NCBI GenBank assembly: GCA_964466965.1
Contig: CAYXPZ010000044.1
Coordinates: 1 to 20,167 of the forward strand
Direction: 5' to 3'
DNA: 20,167 nucleotides
From: Dichotomicrobium sp964466965
GTDB lineage: Bacteria > Pseudomonadota > Alphaproteobacteria > Rhizobiales > Rhodomicrobiaceae
In this document: in pieces, positions 1 to 7,484 of the stretch
How the letters are laid out: each line of letters opens with the position of its first letter
Numbering within the stretch: position 1 is the stretch's first letter
Notes under the pieces: model-generated
Told to the model about the DNA's origin: nothing
Databases searched by the model: none
The model's input: only the letters and a program-made list of their open reading frames with translations
Translations under genes and position numbers: made by a program

Positions 1-127
1 GCCAAACCTCCAGCCGCAACGCTCCCCTTCAGACACCGACTTTTTCCACGGAATTCAGTGAAAGCGGACCTTCTCTGACTTCTGTCAATCCGATCAGCGA
101 TAGGTCGCAAGCTTCCAGCGCACGACC

Positions 128-292
128 TCACATCACGGGTATGTCAGATTTACCGGGGCTGAGCCGGCTGGCGCTGGCGACAATGCTTTGGGCATCGATG
201 CCGACATGCTCATAGAGGTCTTCAATCGTCCCGGTTCGGCCGAAGTGCTCTACACCAAGTGGCTCGTGCTGGACTCCTGCTTGCTCAGAAGG
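128..292 (-). pseudogene. C-terminal remnant of a transketolase / pyruvate dehydrogenase E1-type gene
   Basis: Reading leftwards from an in-frame TAG (293-295) to the TGA at 128-130 gives about 54 sense codons without a usable start. The peptide contains LGVEHFGRTGTIEDLYEHVG followed by IDAQSIVASASRL. From memory this matches the C-terminal tail of transketolase-like E1 enzymes (consensus of the type LGVDxFGQTGxIxDLYxxxGID). A full enzyme has about 800 residues, so only the last 6-7 percent remains. The missing upstream part would lie where the lyase gene now starts, so the gene appears to have been cut when the neighbouring catabolic genes arrived. Bases 1-127 show no recognisable gene. The assignment rests on a short stretch. 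Confidence 0.55.
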
Positions 293-339
293 CTAGGCTT
301 GTGGGGAAAACACAGGGTGCGTGTCCAAGGAGGAGGCAG

Positions 340-1278
340 ATGAAACTGCCGTCGGGGACGAACGAAGACGGCCCGATCGTAACGGCGCCGACGCCGAACG
401 CGCCGGAAAAACGCGAGGCGCTGAAGCAGGCTTTATCGCGCGGCTTCTTTTCAGCCCCGGGCGTGTTTGACGGGATTTCTGCTCGTGTGGCCGATTCGTT
501 AAGACCGGCAGCCCTCTACATGTCGGGCTATGGAACGGTGGCATCGCATCTCGGCCTTCCCGATGCAGGCCTCGCCACCTATACCGACATGGTTGGCCGG
601 GCAGCGCAAATTGCCCGGATGACGTCGGCCCCGCTGATTGCCGATGGCGATACAGGCTATGGCGGCCTTTTGAACGTGCAGCATACCGTGCGCGGTTATG
701 AGCAGGCCGGTGTCGCCGCGATCCAGCTTGAAGATCAGGAAATTCCCAAGAAATGCGGGCATACGCCTGGTCGCCGCGTCGTTCCGGCCGCGGACATGGC
801 CGCGAAAGTCCGCGTTGCGGTTGAGAACCGAGATTCAAAAGACTTCCTCATCATCGCGCGCACGGATGCCCGGACGACCCATGGCTTGGACGAAGCGCTG
901 CGCCGCGCTGAACGCTACGCTGAAGCGGGCGCCGATATTCTGTTCGTCGAGGCGCCTGAAAGCGAAGACGAGATGGCCCGTATTTGCGCCACGCTCGACA
1001 AGCCCGTGCTCGCCAACATCATCGAAGGCGGACGCACGCCCAACCTTTCCGCTGCACGCCTGACCGAACTCGGCTTTGCGTTTGCGATCTATCCCGTGAC
1101 GGGGTTTCTTGCTGCCGCTGAGGCGATGCGCCGTGTCTATGCACAAGTGCTCGAAACAGGGGGAAGCTCGGGCAGCGATCAGCCGCTCGCAGATTTTGAG
1201 GCGTTCAGCAAGCTGATGGGGTTTGAGACGATTTGGGCATTTGATCGCCGCTACGCACAGAGTACCAATGATGAGTAA
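340..1278 (+). CDS. Isocitrate lyase / PEP mutase superfamily C-C lyase (2-methylisocitrate lyase / oxaloacetate decarboxylase-like)
   Basis: Predicted cytosolic TIM-barrel enzyme of 312 residues that cleaves or decarboxylates a 2-hydroxy or 2-oxo dicarboxylate using Mg2+. The metal-site motif is IADGDTGYGG (D102, D104), and the superfamily catalytic-loop signature KKCGH lies at 137-141 with C139 as likely general acid. SGYGTVASHLGLPD near residue 62 and a later ARTDAR are also typical. An in-frame ATG exists at 259, but the ATG at 340 is preceded by AGGAGGAGG at 328-336 and gives the normal family length, so I use it. It is the first gene of a plus-strand group with a TRAP transporter, which suggests the lyase works on the imported compound. 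The exact substrate is not determinable; 2-methylisocitrate, dimethylmalate and oxaloacetate are all used by relatives with this loop. Confidence 0.88.
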   Translation: MKLPSGTNEDGPIVTAPTPNAPEKREALKQALSRGFFSAPGVFDGISARVADSLRPAALYMSGYGTVASHLGLPDAGLATYTDMVGRAAQIARMTSAPLIADGDTGYGGLLNVQHTVRGYEQAGVAAIQLEDQEIPKKCGHTPGRRVVPAADMAAKVRVAVENRDSKDFLIIARTDARTTHGLDEALRRAERYAEAGADILFVEAPESEDEMARICATLDKPVLANIIEGGRTPNLSAARLTELGFAFAIYPVTGFLAAAEAMRRVYAQVLETGGSSGSDQPLADFEAFSKLMGFETIWAFDRRYAQSTNDE

Positions 1279-1299
1279 GGCCGGCATGCAGACCGGCCT
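1278..1299 (+). promoter_or_regulatory. Intercistronic stem-loop between lyase and dctP
   Basis: AGGCCGG (1278-1284) is perfectly complementary to CCGGCCT (1293-1299), with an 8-base loop. It overlaps the lyase stop codon and precedes the dctP Shine-Dalgarno site (GGAGG near 1310). There is no following T-run, so it is more likely an mRNA-stability or processing element than a terminator. Confidence 0.4.
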
Positions 1300-1323
1300 G
1301 TCAACACGGGAGGAAAAATCGAC

Positions 1324-2325
1324 ATGTCGTTTTCAATTGGCCGAACACTCGCTCTCGCCGCTGTCATCCTCGGGTTTGCCAGCGCGCCGGCAAGCGCGCA
1401 GGAAACGTATAAGCTGACCTTCTCGACCTACTGGCCAACGTCCTACGAATATTTGTTCAAACCGATTGAAAATTTCGTCCGCAAGGTCGAAGAGCGTTCC
1501 GATGGGCGCGTAAAGATCGAGGTGTTCCATTCCGGCCAGCTCTTCGGCGGCAAGGAGGAATTCGGCGCTGTCGAGCGTGGCGATGTGGATATGTCCGCGC
1601 CGCTCGATATCTATCACACCGGTAAGGTCCAGGCTCTCGGCGTTTCCAGCCTGCCCTTCATGTGGTCGTCGCCCGCCTCATTGCAGCGTACCCTCGACGC
1701 AGGTCTCTGGGACCAGGGTATCAATGCCGCGCTGGCCGACCACAACATGAAGGTTCTGAATATCGCTGTTGGCGGGCCTTACCAGATCTACGCCAAGGAT
1801 TTCCCTGTGCGCTCCCCTTCTGATTTGGAGGGTAAGAAGATCGCGGTATCAGGCACTACGGCGAGTAAGGCACTGCAGCTGATGGGCGGATCGCCCACAA
1901 CAATGAGTTCGGGCGAGCTGTATCTCGCGTTGCAGCGCGGTACCATCGACGGCACGACCCGGCCTTTGCTGACCGGGCTGGGGCGGAAACTGTATGAAGT
2001 GCTGGATCACCTGACCATCACCAACATGGCTTACTTTACCAGCTTCCTGGTCATCAACCGCGACAGCTGGGACGCGCTGCCGCCTGAGCTTCAGGAGATC
2101 ATTCAGGAAGCGGCGAACGAACGCAGTGCCGACCAGCTTGCACGCCTTCAGACCTTCCTTGAAGAGGCTGTGGCCAGCTTTGAAGAGAAGGGCGTTTCGG
2201 TTCATCAGGCCACGGATGATGAGCTTGCCGCGTTCAAGGACAAAATGGCCCCAGTCTACGACTGGTGGTCCGGGCAGGTCGAACCCGCCGACCGTCTGAT
2301 CGCCTTTTCCCGTAAAAACCAGTAA
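1324..2325 (+). CDS. dctP: TRAP transporter periplasmic solute-binding protein (DctP family), first system
   Basis: A 333-residue extracytoplasmic binding protein that would capture the substrate in the periplasm and hand it to the DctQM permease. The N-terminus is a classic Sec signal: basic start, hydrophobic AAVILGF stretch, and probable cleavage after PASA with mature QETYK. DctP-fold landmarks are FHSGQLFGGKEEF near residue 72, LEGKKIAVSG (168-177) and ELYLALQRGTIDG near 200. The family arginine that normally salt-bridges a carboxylate, in the motif K-I-R-V-P, is alanine here (A174), unlike the second DctP in this window. GGAGG near 1310 supports the start. It sits 45 bases after the lyase and precedes dctQM, so it belongs to the same operon. 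The ligand is unknown. Confidence 0.93.
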   Translation: MSFSIGRTLALAAVILGFASAPASAQETYKLTFSTYWPTSYEYLFKPIENFVRKVEERSDGRVKIEVFHSGQLFGGKEEFGAVERGDVDMSAPLDIYHTGKVQALGVSSLPFMWSSPASLQRTLDAGLWDQGINAALADHNMKVLNIAVGGPYQIYAKDFPVRSPSDLEGKKIAVSGTTASKALQLMGGSPTTMSSGELYLALQRGTIDGTTRPLLTGLGRKLYEVLDHLTITNMAYFTSFLVINRDSWDALPPELQEIIQEAANERSADQLARLQTFLEEAVASFEEKGVSVHQATDDELAAFKDKMAPVYDWWSGQVEPADRLIAFSRKNQ

Positions 2326-2333
2326 CCCGCTGA

Positions 2334-2358
2334 GCCCCGTCGCCGCGCGCGGCGGGGC
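2334..2358 (+). promoter_or_regulatory. GC-rich stem-loop between dctP and dctQ
   Basis: A 25-base palindrome starting 9 bases after the dctP stop. GCCCCGTCGC pairs with GCGGCGGGGC (ten pairs including one G-T), with a 5-base loop. Only a weak T-rich tail (TTACTTTCCT) follows. The placement fits a partial terminator or 3'-end stabiliser that would leave more binding protein than permease. The inference is supported by the absence of an obvious ribosome site in front of dctQ. Confidence 0.5.
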
Positions 2359-2393
2359 GCTTACTTTCCTGCAACGGCCCGGATCGTATCCCT

Positions 2394-2885
2394 ATGCAGC
2401 GTCTTGTCGCTCTTTCCGACGCGTTTGCGCGTCTTTTACACGGGCTCGCCCAGGTTGCCCTTGTCGCATTGCTCGCACTCGTCGCGCATGAGGTTTTCGT
2501 CCGCTACGTTCTCAATGCCCCGACACAGTTCTCCGTAGAAGTCAGCGAATATCTGCTCGTTTTCATCAGCTTTGCCCCAGCAGCCTGGATCTTGCGCAAG
2601 GAGCGCCATGTCCGGGTCAGCTTCGCGGTTGACCTCCTTCCACAAGGTATCCGCGGAAAGGTGGAAGCCGCAGCTATGGCGCTAGTGGCCGGCTTCGCCC
2701 TTGTTCTGGTCTGGGAAGGGACGGGCATGGCGCTTACCGCCTGGCAGGGCGATGACCGTTCTTCATCGCTGCTAGGCGCCCCGTTGTGGCTCCCTTATGC
2801 CTGCATCCCGCTTGGCAGCCTTGCGCTTGCGCTTGCAGCGCTGAGCAAAGCCGTCCAAACGCTCACGCGCAGCGGCGAGGACTGA
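2394..2885 (+). CDS. dctQ: TRAP transporter small permease subunit (DctQ family), first system
   Basis: A 163-residue inner-membrane protein with four hydrophobic segments, roughly 11-33, 47-68, 85-110 and 130-152, the expected topology of DctQ. Family-like features are VFVRYVLNAPTQFSVEVSEY (near 37-56) and the following segment with WILRKERHVRVSF. It would form the membrane complex with DctM. It follows dctP after a stem-loop and lies 3 bases before dctM. No clear Shine-Dalgarno is visible before the ATG at 2394, so expression may be low. Confidence 0.9.
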   Translation: MQRLVALSDAFARLLHGLAQVALVALLALVAHEVFVRYVLNAPTQFSVEVSEYLLVFISFAPAAWILRKERHVRVSFAVDLLPQGIRGKVEAAAMALVAGFALVLVWEGTGMALTAWQGDDRSSSLLGAPLWLPYACIPLGSLALALAALSKAVQTLTRSGED

Positions 2886-2888
2886 GCG

Positions 2889-4193
2889 ATGGACCCGGGA
2901 GTCATTACGCTTTTCGTCGTGCTTATCCTGTTCGCACTGTTTCTTGCCGGCATACCCATCTTCGCGGCGCTAGGCGTCGCCTCGATAGCCGGACTGTTGA
3001 TGCTGCAAGGGGTCGACGGGCTCGGCGCCGCGCCGGGCGTGATCTATGACCGGATGAGCGGCTTCACACTCGTTGCCGTGCCGCTGTTCATCTTGATGGG
3101 CGAGATCATTTTCGTGTCAGGGCTCGGCGGGGACATCTATCAGGCAGCGAGCCGATGGCTTTCCGGCGTGCGGGGCTCGCTCGGTATGGCGAGTGTTGCA
3201 GCATGCGCCGTGTTCGGCGCTCTTTGCGGCGTCTCTGTTGCCGGCGCGGCGACGATCGGCAAGTTCGCAATCCCCGAGATGCTCAAGCGCGGCTATGATC
3301 GACGGCTCGCCACGGGATGTGTGGCATCCGCCGGCGGCCTGGCCCTTTTAATCCCGCCGAGTGTCGGATTGATCCTTTACGGTCTGGTCGCGGATCAGTC
3401 GGTTGGACTGCTGTTCATCGCCGGGATCGTGCCAGGCATCATCCTGGCGCTCATGATGATGGCCTATATCTTCATCCTCGGCCTCGTGCGCCCCGCTGCG
3501 GTCGCCGCAACAAGCGAGCGTGCAACCTGGGGCGAGCGCTGGAGCAGCCTGCTGCGGATTTGGTCAGTGGTCCTCCTCATCGTTCTTGTTCTCGGGACGA
3601 TTTACACGGGCATCGCCACACCCACCGAGGCCGCCGCGATCGGGTGCGTCGGCGCCGCGGCGATTGCCTGGGTCAGGGGCGCCCTCACCGCCACGGTCAT
3701 CCGGCGTATCTTTTCAGAGACGGTCCACAACACCGGAATGATCCTTGCGATTCTGGCAAGCGCGCTGCTTTTCGGCTACCTGCTTACGCGTCTGCGGGTA
3801 CCGCAAGAGCTTGTGATTTTCGTTTCTGAAAGTGGTCTCTCGGACATCGTCATTCTCGCCGGCATCTTCCTTGTCCTGATTGTCATGGGCATGTTCATGG
3901 ATGTCGTATCAGTCATACTGATCGCGACGCCGCTGATGCTGCCTGTCGTCACAGCGATGGGTTACGACCCTATCTGGTTTGGAATCGTTATGGCGGTGGC
4001 AACCGAGATGGCGGTCATCACGCCGCCCGTGGGGCTCAATCTTTTTGTGATCAAGGGAATATCACCGCCGGAAGTGTCGCTTGGCGATGTAACCATCGGT
4101 GCCGCGCCGTTCTTCGGCGTCTTGTTGGCTGGTCTTATACTTTTCGTTATGTTTCCGGAGATCGTTCTGTGGCTGCCGTTCTCTACACTGTAA
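2889..4193 (+). CDS. dctM: TRAP transporter large permease subunit (DctM family), first system
   Basis: A 434-residue polytopic inner-membrane protein of normal DctM length (about 425-440), the ion-coupled transport subunit. Typical motifs are VPLFILMGEI near 60, the AACAVFGALCGVSVAGAATIGK region near 100-120, LLIPPSVGLILYGLVADQSV near 153-172 and ITPPVGLNLFVIKGI near 377-391. Twelve or so hydrophobic segments are apparent. The start is 3 bases after the dctQ stop, and GAGG in the dctQ tail serves as ribosome site. It is the last gene of the plus-strand group; the next gene is convergent, with 101 bases between. No obvious terminator hairpin is seen there. Confidence 0.94.
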   Translation: MDPGVITLFVVLILFALFLAGIPIFAALGVASIAGLLMLQGVDGLGAAPGVIYDRMSGFTLVAVPLFILMGEIIFVSGLGGDIYQAASRWLSGVRGSLGMASVAACAVFGALCGVSVAGAATIGKFAIPEMLKRGYDRRLATGCVASAGGLALLIPPSVGLILYGLVADQSVGLLFIAGIVPGIILALMMMAYIFILGLVRPAAVAATSERATWGERWSSLLRIWSVVLLIVLVLGTIYTGIATPTEAAAIGCVGAAAIAWVRGALTATVIRRIFSETVHNTGMILAILASALLFGYLLTRLRVPQELVIFVSESGLSDIVILAGIFLVLIVMGMFMDVVSVILIATPLMLPVVTAMGYDPIWFGIVMAVATEMAVITPPVGLNLFVIKGISPPEVSLGDVTIGAAPFFGVLLAGLILFVMFPEIVLWLPFSTL

Positions 4194-4294
4194 TGTATCT
4201 GCCACGATGAGGAAAGTATCAGCTTCACCAGAAACAATGTTCACGCCGAGGTGTGCGCGAAGATGGCGTCGGCACGGAAATGATGCACAACAGC

Positions 4295-5182
4295 TTACGC
4301 GCCTCCTTGGAGATGATCGAGCAAGGCCTTTGCCGGACGTGACAGACTTTCGATTGAGCGCACGATCGCGTGCAACTCTCGGTCTGCCCATTCTTCGTTA
4401 ATTTCCGTTATTTGCAGCGCTGTACTGTCAGTATAGGGCTCCACAGCACCAAGCGGCAGTACCGCGATACCAAGTCCCGCCTCCACCATGCGCCGAACAC
4501 CATCGAAACTCATGACTTCGACGCGCTTGGAAAGCGTTTCTCCCAACTCTCGCGCTTTTCTATCCAGGAAGGCCTGGAGCGAGCTCCCCTCTTGCAGGCC
4601 GACAAGATCATGGCCGAGGATCTCTTCGAATGTCACGGATCCGCGCTCACCAATGCCATAACCCCTCGGGGAAATGATGACCAAAGTGTCGCGTCTATAT
4701 AGAATGCTCTGGATGCCGTGCGTTGCGACAAAGCCTGAGACGATACCCAGATCGCTCTGCCCGAAGCGGACCATATTGGAAATTTCATCTGAGGTTGATT
4801 CGAACAATTCTATCCGAACCTCTGGGTGAACCTTGACGAAGATCGCCAGATCTTCCGGGAGAAACTGAGTGATAGCAGAGGTGTTGGCGGCTATTCGAAC
4901 TTGACCGCGCGCACCGCTTGCAAATTCGCCTATTTCCGCTTCCATTCGCTCCAGTCGGCGGGCCACTCCGTCAACATGCCTCAGAAGCTCAGTACCCGCA
5001 GGCGTGGGCCGGACACCTTGCTGCGTCCGATAAAGAAGCGGCGTGCCGAGTTCAGCTTCGAGGTCAGCCAAACGCTTGCTGACAGCGGACGCTGCAATGT
5101 TTTCCTCCTCCGCCGCCCGAGCAATGCTGCCAGCCCGCGCGACTGTCCTGAACAGCTGCAGTGAATAGAGGTCGTGGCGCAC
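4295..5182 (-). CDS. LysR-family transcriptional regulator
   Basis: A 295-residue DNA-binding regulator. The N-terminal winged helix-turn-helix runs over about residues 5-63: LFRTVARAGSIARAAEEE, then AASAVSKRLADLEAELGTPL and the RTQQGVRPTPAGTELL wing. An effector-binding domain of LysR_substrate type follows from about residue 90. The start is GTG at 5182, with GGGACGGGA just upstream. It is the last gene of the minus-strand series, 17 bases after the VOC gene, so it is probably co-transcribed with what it controls. Plausible targets are the downstream-facing TRAP operon and its own operon; the co-inducer is unknown. Confidence 0.93.
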   Translation of the reverse strand: MRHDLYSLQLFRTVARAGSIARAAEEENIAASAVSKRLADLEAELGTPLLYRTQQGVRPTPAGTELLRHVDGVARRLERMEAEIGEFASGARGQVRIAANTSAITQFLPEDLAIFVKVHPEVRIELFESTSDEISNMVRFGQSDLGIVSGFVATHGIQSILYRRDTLVIISPRGYGIGERGSVTFEEILGHDLVGLQEGSSLQAFLDRKARELGETLSKRVEVMSFDGVRRMVEAGLGIAVLPLGAVEPYTDSTALQITEINEEWADRELHAIVRSIESLSRPAKALLDHLQGGA

Positions 5183-5199
5183 GTCCCGTCCCTTGACGC

Positions 5200-5577
5200 T
5201 TAAATATACTCTGAGATCTCGATCAGATTGAGGTCCGGATCGCGAATGTAGACCGAGCGAATCGGCCCCAATGCGCCGGTTCGCTGCACCGGTCCCTCTT
5301 CAATCGATACATTCTCCGCTTTCAGATGTTCGATAACCTGTTCGAGGGGGCCCTCAGCAATGAAGCACAAGTCGCCGCTTCCAGGGGTTGGCTTGCTTGA
5401 CTTGGGCTCAAATTCCTTGCCTGCCTCATGGAGGTTGATCTTCTGCTGGCCAAAGCTAAGGGCCGTGCGCGCCTCGCCGAAAGTCACCACCTCCATGCCG
5501 AGGACGCGGGCGTAAAAGGCGGCGGTCGCGTCGATTGAGGCGACTGTGAGAACGAGATGATCAAGCCGTTGAATCAT
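5200..5577 (-). CDS. VOC (glyoxalase/bleomycin-resistance fold) family protein
   Basis: A 125-residue single-domain vicinal oxygen chelate protein with two beta-alpha-beta-beta-beta modules. The first begins RLDHLVLTVASIDATAAFYA and the second around GDLCFIAEGPLEQVI. Candidate metal ligands are H7, H50 in INLHEAG and E121 in NLIEISEY. The pattern DHLVLTV...FY..VLGM is diagnostic of the fold. Members include lyases, epimerases, dioxygenases and resistance proteins, so the reaction cannot be fixed. Its place between dctM and the LysR gene suggests a role in metabolism of the transported compound. It begins 18 bases after the dctM stop. Confidence 0.88.
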   Translation of the reverse strand: MIQRLDHLVLTVASIDATAAFYARVLGMEVVTFGEARTALSFGQQKINLHEAGKEFEPKSSKPTPGSGDLCFIAEGPLEQVIEHLKAENVSIEEGPVQRTGALGPIRSVYIRDPDLNLIEISEYI

Positions 5578-5595
5578 AAGGCGTCCCTTTTCAGA

Positions 5596-6888
5596 TCATA
5601 GCCAGCTGGGGAGAAAAAGCACAATCTCCGGCCATAAGATGAGGGCGAGGATAACCGCAAGGATTGGCAATAGAAACGGCAGAACGGCGCGCACGACTTC
5701 ATCGAACCGGAGCCCGGTAATGGGGACCAAAATATAAAGGACCGTGCCGAAAGGTGGCGTTATCACCCCGACCGAGAGGGTGACCACCATAAAAACTCCG
5801 AAGAATAGCGGGTCGATACCTGCCGCTGCGACAGCTGGCACGATTATCGGCGTGAGTATCAACACACTCTCGATAACCGACATAAAGCAACCGACAAGAA
5901 TGAAGAAAGCCATCAGGATCAGCAATAACACGATGACTGGAATATCCATTCCCGCGAGCGTGGCGGCAAGGCTCTGCGGCACCTGCAATCGAACGAGAAG
6001 CCAGCCATAAAAACCGGAGACAGCGACAATCAGGAGAACTACCGCACTGAACTCCATGCTGCGCACGAATACAGCATAGAGATCGCGCAGTTTGACATCC
6101 CGGTAAACAACGAGACCAAGCAGAAGCGCATAGGCGCAGGCGACCGCGCCAGCCTCGGTGGGAGAAAATAGCCCCGTCCAAATACCGCCGACAATGATAA
6201 CAGGGGTGAGAAGGGGCAGAATGGCGCGCCCGGCCGCCCTGGCAAGTTCGCCGAAAGCGGGCAGCGACCGGGTTGGCATATCCACTCTGTAGGACATGAT
6301 CCAAGTTGTGACCATAAGCAGCAACGCCATCAGAAGTCCTGGAACGAAGCCGCCGAGGAACAGCGCGCCCACGCTGACATCTGCCTGCCACCCATAAACC
6401 AGCATGGCGACGCTTGGCGGGATGATTGGACCGATGACACTCGAGGCCGCGGTAATACCCGTCGAGTAGGGGAGCGGGTAGCCCTTTTCACGCATCGCGC
6501 GGATTTCCAGCGCGCCCAAACCGGCTGCGTCGGCGGAGGCAGTACCGGACATACCGGCGAAAATCATGCTCGCCACCACGTTCACATGTCCGAGCCCGCC
6601 ACGGATGAAGCCAACGAGAACGTTAGCGAAATCAAAGATGCGCGTGGTTGCGCTGCCGCGATTCAGTAGGTTGGCGGCTAAGATGAACAAGGGGATCGCA
6701 AGCAGCGGGAAGCTGTTCAACGTTCCCATGATCTTGAGCGACATGAGCTCCACAGGCAGTCCAGCCGTGGGCGAGGTCACAGCGAGCGCAACAAGACAAG
6801 TCGCGCCAAGCGCCACAAAAACAGGAAGCCCTATGCCCATAAAGCCGAACAGGCTGGCGACAAACGACAGGAGGATGGTCATCGTCAC
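5596..6888 (-). CDS. dctM: TRAP transporter large permease subunit (DctM family), second system
   Basis: A 430-residue polytopic inner-membrane protein with DctM motifs: FPLLAIPLFILAANLLNRG near 60, MIFAGMSGTASADAAGLGAL near 108-127, VIGPIIPPSVAMLVYGW near 151-167 and SVGVITPPFGTVLYIL near 372. The GTG start at 6888 overlaps the dctQ stop as GTGA. An ATG two codons later (6880-6882) is better spaced from AAGGAA and may be the true start. The sequence differs clearly from the first DctM, so this is an independent second system rather than a recent duplication. Confidence 0.93.
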   Translation of the reverse strand: MTMTILLSFVASLFGFMGIGLPVFVALGATCLVALAVTSPTAGLPVELMSLKIMGTLNSFPLLAIPLFILAANLLNRGSATTRIFDFANVLVGFIRGGLGHVNVVASMIFAGMSGTASADAAGLGALEIRAMREKGYPLPYSTGITAASSVIGPIIPPSVAMLVYGWQADVSVGALFLGGFVPGLLMALLLMVTTWIMSYRVDMPTRSLPAFGELARAAGRAILPLLTPVIIVGGIWTGLFSPTEAGAVACAYALLLGLVVYRDVKLRDLYAVFVRSMEFSAVVLLIVAVSGFYGWLLVRLQVPQSLAATLAGMDIPVIVLLLILMAFFILVGCFMSVIESVLILTPIIVPAVAAAGIDPLFFGVFMVVTLSVGVITPPFGTVLYILVPITGLRFDEVVRAVLPFLLPILAVILALILWPEIVLFLPSWL

Positions 6889-7433
6889 GGCTTCCTTGTC
6901 GTCAGAGCGGAGTGAATCATGGCCATCACTCGAAGGATGATCATGAGGGCCATGCCGGCAAAGGCGAGCAGAAGCCCGGCGTAGTACCAGGAGAATGACA
7001 AGCCGAGCGCTGTTGTCCGGTTGAAGGCGCTACGCTGCATCATCTCTAGCGCGCCCGATGCCGCGGTGATCAGGAACGCGAGTGATATGAGAAGGATCAC
7101 GACCCGCAACGCGGCGTTACTGCGAGGCCCGAGCATCATCGGCAAGATTTCAATGGCGATATGAGCGCCGCGTGACCACGCCCCGATTGAGCCCAGCGCC
7201 ACCGCATAAACGGCAAGCAGGGTTGCGATTTCCTCGAGCCAGGGCGTTGGTATTGCGAGTACATCGCGGGCTAGGATCGAAAAGACGAGGACGAGGAGCA
7301 GCCCAAAAAGGCAAGCCCCGCCGCCGGCCTCTGCCGCTGTCGTAAGCGCCCGTTCCAGGCGAAACTGTGGGACACCCCTCTCTCCGCTCGGAGCGAGATG
7401 AGAGGCGGTGTCGTCATGGGTGAGCTTATCCAT
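6885..7433 (-). CDS. dctQ: TRAP transporter small permease subunit (DctQ family), second system
   Basis: A 182-residue inner-membrane protein: about 35 hydrophilic residues, then four hydrophobic segments (about 40-60, 68-86, 106-127, 143-170). DctQ-like features are IPTPWLEEIATLLAVYAVAL in the second segment and the following WSRGAHIAIE. It lies between dctP (51 bases upstream) and dctM (4-base overlap). The N-terminal extension is longer than in the first DctQ. No convincing Shine-Dalgarno precedes the ATG at 7433, so an internal start is possible. Confidence 0.87.
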   Translation of the reverse strand: MDKLTHDDTASHLAPSGERGVPQFRLERALTTAAEAGGGACLFGLLLVLVFSILARDVLAIPTPWLEEIATLLAVYAVALGSIGAWSRGAHIAIEILPMMLGPRSNAALRVVILLISLAFLITAASGALEMMQRSAFNRTTALGLSFSWYYAGLLLAFAGMALMIILRVMAMIHSALTTRKP

Positions 7434-7484
7434 TCGGCAAAACCAGCGGCGCGGGGCAAACGATGTACAGCGTCACAAACTGGA

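Noticed and set aside
259..339. Upstream ATG for the lyase at 259
   Set aside because: The 27 extra residues match nothing in the family and overlap the transketolase remnant; AGGAGG sits just before the ATG at 340.
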